Of a DNA stretch of 6,572 nt, positions 1 to 5,480 are shown piece after piece; within the stretch, counting starts at the first letter, position 1; each line of letters begins with the position of its first letter. The notes under the pieces were generated by a model that was given only the letters and a program-made list of their open reading frames with translations, had not been told where the DNA came from and did not search any database. The translations under genes and the position numbers were made by a program. This stretch comes from BRH-c32 sp041674625. Its GTDB lineage: Bacteria; Bacteroidota; Ignavibacteria; Ignavibacteriales; Melioribacteraceae. The stretch is taken from assembly GCA_041674625.1 (NCBI GenBank), contig JBAYVI010000171.1, positions 1 to 6,572 on the forward strand, read 5' to 3'.

Positions 1-931
1 AACCCAATCTCAAATTAATTCATTATCTGAGCCATATATTAAATATGTTTTTGCGTTACCAAGAGGCAAAAGTGAATCCGGTGATGATGGACCTTTCGAT
101 AAACTTACAAAAAGCACAATAGAATCGATTCAAAGTGAATTAAAAGAAAAAATAAATAATCCATATTATTTCTTAGAGATCGAAGATGCTAATACAATTA
201 AAATATCAAGCATTCGGGATATAATACGATTTCTAAATATTTATTATCAACCTGAAATTAAACGATTTGTAATTATTGATGATGCGCACCTTTTAAATGA
301 AGAATCACAAAACTCCTTGTTAAAATCGCTTGAAGAACCACCTGAAAATGTTTTTTTTATTTTAATTACAAATAAGATTGAAAATTTACTAAAGACAATT
401 CACTCAAGGTCCTTCATTATTAATTTTGAAAATTTATTAGAAAATGAATTAGAAGAAGTACTCAAAGACTATTTCGGAATCAATTCTACTTTGGCTGCAA
501 AAGTATCAAAATTTAGCAATGGTTCAGTTTATAAAGCTACTAAGTTACTCGAAATGGATTTTGAATCACTTTCAGAAAAAGCGATTGATTTTGCACGGTT
601 CTCGGTAATGAAAAAATATTCTTCTGCTCTTTCAATTATAACTGAAATAAATGATAAATATGATACAACGGGAATAAAGATTTTTATAGATTTAGTTAAT
701 ATGTGGTTTTTAGATACAATTAAAGAAAAACACTCGGAGTTAAAAGATTTTTATTATATTGGAAAAGAGGAATCTATTTCTAAATTTAATAAACGATTCC
801 CTAAGACAAAACAAGAAGATATTATAGAGAACTTAAATAGATATAGTAATTATTTTGATCGAAATCTGAACTTGAATATAATATCTCTTAGTCTTATATT
901 TGAAATAGCAGCAATTGAGTTAGGAGATTAG
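1..931 (+). CDS. holB: DNA polymerase III clamp-loader subunit delta' (5' end missing)
   Basis: This is the delta' subunit of the replicative clamp loader, which helps the DnaX ATPase subunits load the sliding clamp onto primed DNA. The frame is open from the left edge (first full codon at base 2) to TAG at 929-931, giving about 309 visible residues. The family is usually 330-380 long, so roughly the first 50-60 residues, including the P-loop region, lie outside. Visible AAA+ signs are a Walker-B-like VIIDDAHLL (DD at 278-283), the clamp-loader signature LLKSLEEPPENVFF (from 314), a sensor-1-like ILITN, and SRS at 404-412 where the SRC arginine-finger motif sits. A C-terminal helical domain follows. 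The stretch before Walker B (KYVFALPRGKSES, then a charged segment and NPYYFLEIED) resembles delta' proteins of Bacteroidota and relatives. A TTG at 317 lies inside the AAA+ domain and is not the start. The stop is 2 bp before ricT, whose ribosome binding site lies inside this gene. Confidence 0.9.
   Translation, partial: TQSQINSLSEPYIKYVFALPRGKSESGDDGPFDKLTKSTIESIQSELKEKINNPYYFLEIEDANTIKISSIRDIIRFLNIYYQPEIKRFVIIDDAHLLNEESQNSLLKSLEEPPENVFFILITNKIENLLKTIHSRSFIINFENLLENELEEVLKDYFGINSTLAAKVSKFSNGSVYKATKLLEMDFESLSEKAIDFARFSVMKKYSSALSIITEINDKYDTTGIKIFIDLVNMWFLDTIKEKHSELKDFYYIGKEESISKFNKRFPKTKQEDIIENLNRYSNYFDRNLNLNIISLSLIFEIAAIELGD
922..926 (+). promoter_or_regulatory. Shine-Dalgarno AGGAG that supports the TTG start of ricT
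   Basis: AGGAG lies in the last codons of holB, with a 7-nt spacer to the TTG at 934-936. It is the only good ribosome binding site near the head of this reading frame, and no ATG occurs in frame until about residue 83. It therefore supports initiation at TTG and translational coupling to holB. Confidence 0.7.
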
Positions 932-933
932 TT

Positions 934-1782
934 TTGTTTAATATAGATTTAAGTTTTATCTCAGATAGTTGTGTTACAGAAAATAACACTACGGAGTATG
1001 AATTAAAATGTAATTCATGCTATCAACAAAATATTGTTTCGTCATTAGAATGTAAGCATAATGATGAAAGCAATTGTATTTTTCCTACAAAAAATTCAAC
1101 ACAAGCAGTTCAAGAAGACAAAAGAAATATCTTAGAGATAACTGCAGATGGTTTATTATCTTCTTGTTTCGTTGAAGTGATGGAAGGTCATTCTGAAATC
1201 CTTCCAGGTGAAATAGTTGTAATCTCAGAAGATGACTACTATGAAATTGCTCAGGTTAAGCTTATTGGGCGTCTGGTAGCCCTTAAGAGGCAATATTTCG
1301 GCATGTTTGAAGAGAAACTACCCCTTGTAGTTAGAAAAGCCTCTGAAGATGATATACTGAAAATTAGCAGAAACAGTCAAGACGAAGAAAGAGCGGCTAC
1401 TTTGTTCAAAGAGATAACAAAACGCAGTTCTTTAGAGATGAAATTGGTTGGAACTCACTATCAATTCGATCGCAAACGTCTTTTCTTTTATTATACAGCC
1501 GATGGAAGAATTGATTTTAGAGAATTAGCTAAAGAATTAGCATCTGTCTTCAAAACACGAATAGAACTTAGACAAATTGGTGTAAGAGATGAAGCTAAGA
1601 AAGTGGGCGGAGTAGGAACTTGTGGAAGAGAATTTTGCTGTTCATCTTTTCTTGGTAATTTTAAAAAGATAACTACACATTTGGCAAGTGAACAGAATTT
1701 AGTTTCTTCGATGGGTAAATTAAGTGGCCCATGCGGAAAGCTAAAATGCTGTCTTTCATTTGAATTTGAAGAATCCAATTAA
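934..1782 (+). CDS. ricT: PSP1-domain protein, RicT/YaaT family, with Cys-rich N-terminus
   Basis: This is a 282-residue member of the PSP1 (RicT/YaaT) family. In Bacillus subtilis RicT works with RicA and RicF in an Fe-S-containing complex that affects RNase Y-dependent mRNA processing and developmental phosphorelay; in other phyla the role is poorly known. The PSP1 core runs from about residue 66 to the end and contains the family block FYYTADGRIDFRELAKELA, then RIELRQIGVRDEAKKVGG. Two cysteine motifs follow: CGREFCC (C230, C235, C236) and CGKLKCC (C267, C272, C273), the region tied to cluster binding in the family. Residues 1-60 are an extra segment with C13, C26, C29, C40 and C48, including a C-x2-C pair, which could bind metal (inference). 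The start is TTG, chosen because of the AGGAG at 922-926. The gene lies 2 bp after holB, the same order as holB-yaaT in Bacillus, and 12 bp before the dehydrogenase gene. Family assignment is sure; function in this organism is not. Confidence 0.9.
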   Translation: MFNIDLSFISDSCVTENNTTEYELKCNSCYQQNIVSSLECKHNDESNCIFPTKNSTQAVQEDKRNILEITADGLLSSCFVEVMEGHSEILPGEIVVISEDDYYEIAQVKLIGRLVALKRQYFGMFEEKLPLVVRKASEDDILKISRNSQDEERAATLFKEITKRSSLEMKLVGTHYQFDRKRLFFYYTADGRIDFRELAKELASVFKTRIELRQIGVRDEAKKVGGVGTCGREFCCSSFLGNFKKITTHLASEQNLVSSMGKLSGPCGKLKCCLSFEFEESN

Positions 1783-1786
1783 AAAA

Positions 1787-1792
1787 GGGGAG
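1787..1792 (+). promoter_or_regulatory. Purine-rich ribosome binding site GGGGAG of the dehydrogenase gene
   Basis: GGGGAG sits in the 12-bp gap between the ricT stop (1780-1782) and the ATG at 1795. The spacing is short: 2 nt after GGGGAG, or 4 nt after the GGGG tract. The next methionine (M13) lies inside the NAD-binding glycine motif, so ATG 1795 is the start despite the tight spacing. Confidence 0.5.
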
Positions 1793-1794
1793 TC

Positions 1795-2640
1795 ATGATC
1801 TCAAAAGTTACCGTTATTGGCGCGGGGACTATGGGTAATGGAATTGCTCATGTTTTTGCTCAAAATGGATTTATTGTCTATTTATGCGATTTGAATCCTG
1901 ATTTATTGAGAAAAGGCATTGAAAACATTTCAAAGAATTTAGACCGTCAGATAAAAAAGGAAATTATTTCTGAAGAGGCAAAAAAAATCACTTTAGATAA
2001 AATTCATGCAATCTCGTTTATTACGGAAATACCTTCAGATGTTGAATTAGTTGTTGAAGCGATTTATGAAAATAAGGAAGCTAAATTTAAGCTATTTGAG
2101 AAACTTGAATCTCACATTAATAAAGACGCAATTTTTGCATCGAATACATCTGCAATATCAATAACTGAACTCAGTAATAATTCAAGACCAGAAAAATTCA
2201 TAGGTATGCACTTTATGAATCCTGTGCCAGTTATGAAACTTGTAGAAATCATCAGAGGGTATTCTACATCAGAATCTACATTTCAAATTATAAAAGAACT
2301 CACAGAGAAACTCGGCAAGGTGCCGGTAGAAGTTTATGATTATCCTGGATTTGTTTCTAATCGAGTTTTGATGCCAATGATAAATGAAGCAATATTTTGT
2401 TTGTTTGAAGGAGTTGCTTCGGCTAAGGATGTAGATTCAGTTATGAAGCTAGGAATGAATCAGCCAATGGGACCACTTGAGCTTGCAGATTTCATAGGAT
2501 TAGATGTTTGTCTGGCAATTATGGATGTTTTGTTTATCGGATTTAATGATAGTAAATATAGACCATGTCCATTATTGAAAAAGATGGTAGCTGCGAAAAA
2601 ACTTGGAAGAAAGACAAACGAAGGGTTTTATAAATACTAA
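1795..2640 (+). CDS. hbd: 3-hydroxybutyryl-CoA / 3-hydroxyacyl-CoA dehydrogenase
   Basis: This soluble enzyme interconverts (S)-3-hydroxyacyl-CoA and 3-oxoacyl-CoA with NAD(P), in fatty-acid beta-oxidation or in butyryl-CoA synthesis. Its 281 residues match the single-domain Hbd/PaaH type (about 280), not the long FadB/FadJ fusions. A Rossmann fold opens the protein with GAGTMG at 9-14 and the cofactor-ribose acid D32 after the second strand (YLCDLN). The substrate site shows SNTS at 116-119, catalytic H139 in GMHFMNPVPVMKLVE with its partner E151, and PGFVSNR with N189. The C-terminal helical dimerisation domain follows (NQPMGPLELADFIGLDV) and ends in the usual LGRKTNEGFYKY. All expected active-site residues are present, so it should be active. 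Substrate chain length and NAD versus NADP preference cannot be read from the sequence. It sits 12 bp after ricT and probably shares its transcript; no other acyl-CoA gene is visible nearby. Confidence 0.93.
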   Translation: MISKVTVIGAGTMGNGIAHVFAQNGFIVYLCDLNPDLLRKGIENISKNLDRQIKKEIISEEAKKITLDKIHAISFITEIPSDVELVVEAIYENKEAKFKLFEKLESHINKDAIFASNTSAISITELSNNSRPEKFIGMHFMNPVPVMKLVEIIRGYSTSESTFQIIKELTEKLGKVPVEVYDYPGFVSNRVLMPMINEAIFCLFEGVASAKDVDSVMKLGMNQPMGPLELADFIGLDVCLAIMDVLFIGFNDSKYRPCPLLKKMVAAKKLGRKTNEGFYKY

Positions 2641-2805
2641 CGAACTTTTTTACTCTGTTTATTTTCACCAAGTTCATAAGCCTTAACAAGGAACTTTAGA
2701 AACCTTTAAAACGAACATATTGGTGATAAAGGCAAGAACGATAATCAAAATCAATGCTATTAAGAAATCAAGTGCTTTTACAGATTAACCCTTATTGAAA
2801 ATACC

Positions 2806-2825
2806 TACATAATGTATATTATGTA
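2806..2825. terminator. AT-rich palindrome between convergent operons, possible weak terminator
   Basis: TACATAAT (2806-2813) and ATTATGTA (2818-2825) are perfect inverted repeats of 8 bp around a 4-nt loop, GTAT. The hairpin lies 17 nt past the stop of the minus-strand small gene. A five-T run (2839-2843) follows about 13 nt later on the plus strand, and a TTTT follows 3 nt later on the minus strand. With one G:C pair per stem half the fold is weak and the T runs are short, so a bidirectional terminator is only a candidate. The rest of 2641-2842 holds no gene I can support; a second, weaker inverted repeat (AAGTTC 2670-2675 with GAACTT 2691-2696) has no T-tract. Confidence 0.35.
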
Positions 2826-2842
2826 AACTAATTATTGACTTT

Positions 2843-3049
2843 TTATATCGTTCCAGTAAACTTTAAATAAAGAAACAAAACCGCACCTAAAAGTAATATC
2901 CAAAATAATGGTGATTTCACTTTCCTTTTATGAGAACGATTCCTACTAAATCCAAGTCTTTGTTTTCTTTTTATTTCGGGGTCTTTTTCCGGATCATAAA
3001 AGCGTGGTTCATAATTAAATCCCTTTGGCTTCATTGTCTTAAAAAACAT
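2843..3049 (-). CDS. Small single-pass membrane protein of unknown function
   Basis: This is a 68-residue protein whose function I do not recognise. The N-terminal 45 residues are strongly basic and hydrophilic and contain FNYEPRFYDPEKDPE, followed by a Lys/Arg-rich stretch (KRKQRLGFSRNRSHKRK). One hydrophobic segment, about residues 47-64 (PLFWILLLGAVLFLYLKF), is the probable transmembrane helix. The positive residues before it predict a cytoplasmic N-terminus. I recall similarly built small proteins with an (F/Y)xPR(F/Y)YD motif in Bacteroidota and relatives, some carrying doubtful names such as riboflavin synthase beta subunit; nothing here supports an enzyme. The ATG at 3047-3049 lies 1 bp after the lipid kinase stop, with a weak AAAGGT (3061-3066) 11 nt upstream. 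M6 is an alternative start without a visible ribosome binding site. It is the last gene of the minus-strand operon, which supports it being real. Confidence 0.75.
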   Translation of the reverse strand: MFFKTMKPKGFNYEPRFYDPEKDPEIKRKQRLGFSRNRSHKRKVKSPLFWILLLGAVLFLYLKFTGTI

Positions 3050-3050
3050 C

Positions 3051-3977
3051 TTAGTAATATACCTTTATTTTTCTTTTGTTTAATTTAACTAATATTTTAA
3101 TACATTTCTCAGATAAAATCTCTCCATCAGCATGAACATATACAGGACTATCCAAATATAGTTCTATTTTTGTCCCAGTATGAAATGACACTTCAGGTAC
3201 TTTATATAAAGTATTAATTAAAGCTTTAGGTAATTCTTTGAGTAAGCGTAACTTAGAAATTGGTTTTATTATTGTAAAATCGAGCAGATCATCTTCTATT
3301 TTAGCGTTAGGTGTTAAATAAAACCCACCTCCGCTTGTTTTGCCGTTACCACAAGTTATTAGAACTGCATTTGTTTCAAATTTTAGACTATCAATCACAA
3401 CCGAAGTCTTAAATGGAGTAAGACTTTTTACAGCTTTAAGTACAGATAAGATATAATTAAAGATTCCAGGCAAAACTTTTTGAGTATTATTTAAATATGC
3501 TACCTTTGCGTCGAATCCAATTCCAACGCTATTTATAAATTGAAATACTCGAGAAGATTCAGTTCCTTGCTCCCATAGTTCAATTTCTCCAGTATTAACA
3601 TGAGTTATTGACTCTTCAATAATACTTGTAAGTAGTTGCACCAAATCTTTCTTGAGGTTTTTAGAATAGCCCAAATTTTTAGCGAAATCATTTCCAGACC
3701 CAACTGGAATAATTCCCAAAATTCTATTTTCAATAAGTTGCCAATTTTGAATAAAATTATTGAGAGTACCATCACCTCCAATAATTAGAAAATTATATCC
3801 TTGGTATTTCAAGTCTGAAAGCAATTCCTTTGCGTGTCCAAGATACATAGAAGTTTCAATAGAATGGTCTAAGTTATTTTCTTTTAATAAGTTAGAGATT
3901 AATTGCAATTCTTTAATCGAGGTACTGTTTCTCGCTTTAGGATTGATAAAAAGGAGTAATTTCGTAGATTTATTCAA
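3051..3977 (-). CDS. Diacylglycerol kinase family lipid kinase (DgkB/YegS/BmrU type)
   Basis: This 308-residue protein belongs to the DAGK-catalytic-domain lipid kinases, soluble enzymes that act at the membrane surface and phosphorylate diacylglycerol or related lipids with ATP. The N-terminal nucleotide domain starts LLLFINPKA and contains GHAKEL (47-52), the signature GGDGTLN (67-73), and PVGSGNDFAK (91-100), which contacts nucleotide. The C-terminal beta-rich domain carries NSVGIGFDAKV (149-159), a GGGFYLTPNAKIEDDLLD segment where the family usually has DGLLD, and HADGE (282-286), whose Asp corresponds to the proposed general base in DgkB. No transmembrane segment is seen, as expected. 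The start is TTG at 3977-3975, whose last bases form the ftsY stop TGA (4-bp overlap, TTGA). There is no Shine-Dalgarno, so translation probably depends on ribosomes finishing ftsY. The actual lipid substrate cannot be told from sequence; members act on diacylglycerol, phosphatidylglycerol or other lipids. Confidence 0.9.
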   Translation of the reverse strand: MNKSTKLLLFINPKARNSTSIKELQLISNLLKENNLDHSIETSMYLGHAKELLSDLKYQGYNFLIIGGDGTLNNFIQNWQLIENRILGIIPVGSGNDFAKNLGYSKNLKKDLVQLLTSIIEESITHVNTGEIELWEQGTESSRVFQFINSVGIGFDAKVAYLNNTQKVLPGIFNYILSVLKAVKSLTPFKTSVVIDSLKFETNAVLITCGNGKTSGGGFYLTPNAKIEDDLLDFTIIKPISKLRLLKELPKALINTLYKVPEVSFHTGTKIELYLDSPVYVHADGEILSEKCIKILVKLNKRKIKVYY

Positions 3978-4909
3978 TTTATGATAGCATCGATAATGGT
4001 TTTGGGATCGAAAAATTGGAGGTCATTAATTCCCTCTCCAACTCCAATAAAACGAATAGGAAGATTTTTATCTGAAACGATTTTAAATAATACTCCCCCT
4101 TTAGCAGTGCCATCGAGTTTGGTGATAACCAATCCGGATAGTTTAGTGAATTTTTCAAATTCAGTGGCTTGTACGATTGCATTTTGCCCAGTATTTCCAT
4201 CAAGAACTAAAAATACTTCATGCGGAGCATCAGGTAAAAGTTTTTGAGCAACTTTGAATATCTTCTGAAGTTCAAACATGAGGTCATTTTTTGTATGTAA
4301 TCTACCTGCTGTATCAATAAGTACAACATCATAGTCATTAGATATTGCTTTTGAAATAGTATCAAATACTACTGATGATGGGTCTTTTGATATACCTGAA
4401 ACGATTTCAACCCCAGCTCTTTTAGCCCAGATATCTAATTGTTCATTTGCAGCAGCTCTAAAAGTATCGGCAGAACCGATAATGACCTTCAGATTTTCAT
4501 CTTTTAAAATTTTTGCTAATTTACCAACAGTGGTAGTTTTGCCTGCACCGTTTATTCCAACTATTAAAAATACATACGGTTTTTTAGATTTTACTTTATC
4601 TAAGAAATACTCTGCGCTATGTTCTTTTGGGAAAATCGCTAATAATTCTTGCTTTAATACTTCTTTGATATTTTCTATTGTTCTATTTTTATCATTTTTT
4701 AATTCAGAGCGGATTTTATCAATTATCTTTGCAGTGAGTGAATAACCGATATCGGAAGAGATTAAAATTTCCTCTAATTCGTCAATTGTGGCTTCGTCAA
4801 TAATAGCTTTTCCGGTAATTACTTCCGAAATTCTACCAATAATTTTATTATGAGTAGATTGAAGCCCATCTTTTATCTTTTTGAAATTAATTTTTTCTAA
4901 AAATCCCAT
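3974..4909 (-). CDS. ftsY: Signal recognition particle receptor FtsY
   Basis: FtsY is the SRP-GTPase receptor that docks Ffh-ribosome complexes at the inner membrane and hands nascent membrane proteins to SecYEG. The 311 residues form an N domain (helical bundle, about 1-105) and a G domain. GTPase motifs are all present: G1 GINGAGKTTT (118-127), the SRP insertion-box sequence DTFRAAANEQL (148-158), G3 DTAGR (199-203), G4 TKLD (263-266) with the GTAKGG closing loop, and GVGEGINDLQFFD (289-301) near the end. The long acidic A domain of Escherichia coli FtsY is absent, as in many bacteria. The head MGFLEKINFKKIKDGL could form an amphipathic membrane-targeting helix. The ATG at 4909-4907 lies inside the 3' end of pgsA (23-bp overlap), with GGGGA at 4914-4918 as the likely ribosome binding site. 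The lipid kinase follows with a 4-bp overlap. The neighbouring pgsA is suggestive because FtsY is known to bind anionic phospholipids. Confidence 0.97.
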   Translation of the reverse strand: MGFLEKINFKKIKDGLQSTHNKIIGRISEVITGKAIIDEATIDELEEILISSDIGYSLTAKIIDKIRSELKNDKNRTIENIKEVLKQELLAIFPKEHSAEYFLDKVKSKKPYVFLIVGINGAGKTTTVGKLAKILKDENLKVIIGSADTFRAAANEQLDIWAKRAGVEIVSGISKDPSSVVFDTISKAISNDYDVVLIDTAGRLHTKNDLMFELQKIFKVAQKLLPDAPHEVFLVLDGNTGQNAIVQATEFEKFTKLSGLVITKLDGTAKGGVLFKIVSDKNLPIRFIGVGEGINDLQFFDPKTIIDAIIN

Positions 4910-5480
4910 TCTTTCCCCAATTTATATACTCCAATCCCCTAATTCCATAGCCAATTACCGATGCAATGCTTAGTACTATTGTAGTGTAGTACATAAAAAC
5001 GAAAGGAAAAGAGTTCTTTCCTCCGCCAAGCACGATGATTATTATGAAAATTCCAATTGTAAAAACAGTAATTTTGCCCAACATATTGGAAGGGAGTACT
5101 TTTTTAATTCTATTTTGAACTAATATTCCACCTAAAAAGATTATTACATCTCGAGCGAGAAAAACAAATAAAGATTCTAATGGAAGTAAATTTTGTCTAA
5201 ATAATTGTATAACTAAAATAATTACAAAAAACTTATCAGCAAGTGGGTCAATTATTTTTCCCATTTCCGTAATCTGATTATATTTCCTTGCCAAGTACCC
5301 ATCGAGAATATCGCTAAGATATGCGATCGCTAATATTCCAAAAACAATCCAACGAAGATTAGGATTAACGATCAACGAATTATTTAAAAGAAAATAAGTC
5401 GGGATTGCTAAAAGAAATCTAAAAAGACTTACTAAGTTAGATGGTGTTTTTATTTCGTTAAAATTAATCATCATATTCAT
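4887..5480 (-). CDS. pgsA: CDP-alcohol phosphatidyltransferase, PgsA-like (phosphatidylglycerophosphate synthase)
   Basis: This integral inner-membrane enzyme of 197 residues most likely joins CDP-diacylglycerol to glycerol-3-phosphate, releasing CMP, the committed step to phosphatidylglycerol and cardiolipin. The CDP-OH phosphotransferase signature D-x2-DG-x2-AR-x8-G-x3-D-x3-D is complete: D57, D60, G61, A64, R65, G74, D78 and D82. The head TPSNLVSLFRFLLAIP matches the (T/L)PNxLTxxR opening of the family. Six hydrophobic segments are visible, about 16-32, 42-59, 83-95, 103-121, 137-153 and 159-179. Length fits PgsA (about 180-200). R110-D111 and LGKITV (134-139) replace the usual RE and GK-x-KT of well-studied PgsA proteins, so another glycerol- or inositol-type acceptor cannot be excluded. 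The ATG at 5480 is preferred over ATGs at 5474 and 5471 because GGAG at 5491-5494 gives a 10-nt spacer. It overlaps the end of purF by 17 bp and ftsY by 23 bp. Confidence 0.85.
   Translation of the reverse strand: MNMMINFNEIKTPSNLVSLFRFLLAIPTYFLLNNSLIVNPNLRWIVFGILAIAYLSDILDGYLARKYNQITEMGKIIDPLADKFFVIILVIQLFRQNLLPLESLFVFLARDVIIFLGGILVQNRIKKVLPSNMLGKITVFTIGIFIIIIVLGGGKNSFPFVFMYYTTIVLSIASVIGYGIRGLEYINWGKNGIFRKN
4914..4918 (-). promoter_or_regulatory. G-rich ribosome binding site of ftsY inside the end of pgsA
   Basis: Read on the minus strand, GGGGA is followed by AAGA and then the ftsY ATG (4-nt spacer). It supports ATG 4907-4909 and therefore a real 23-bp overlap with pgsA, not a later start. 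The sequence is a mediocre match to the anti-Shine-Dalgarno and spacing is short, like that of the dehydrogenase gene at 1787-1792. Confidence 0.5.

Noticed and set aside
317..319. TTG as the start of the first gene
   Set aside because: It falls within the conserved LLKSLEEPP clamp-loader motif, and the frame continues upstream to the window edge with matching delta' sequence.
1491..1778. Open frame of 95 codons on the minus strand, antisense to ricT
   Set aside because: It lies wholly opposite the conserved PSP1 core, has no recognisable protein character, and is explained by the codon constraints of ricT.
2665..2733. Possible structured RNA or riboswitch: TCACCAA/TTGGTGA, AAGTTC/GAACTT and GCCTT/AAGGC repeats
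   Set aside because: The pairings cross or compete with each other, the stems are 5-7 bp, no known riboswitch core is seen, and the region lies at the 3' ends of both operons where no gene follows.
3979..4203. Minus-strand frame of 74 codons inside ftsY in another phase
   Set aside because: It overlaps the ftsY GTPase domain (the TKLD region) and has no independent support.
3760..4247. Plus-strand open frames at 3760-3984 and 3981-4247, opposite the lipid kinase and ftsY
   Set aside because: They are antisense to strongly conserved catalytic regions, show no family motif, and sit in the middle of a coupled minus-strand operon.
4482..4745. Plus-strand frame of 87 codons opposite the ftsY N domain and G1 motif
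   Set aside because: Its hydrophobic look is the antisense image of ftsY codons; no ribosome binding site or context supports it.
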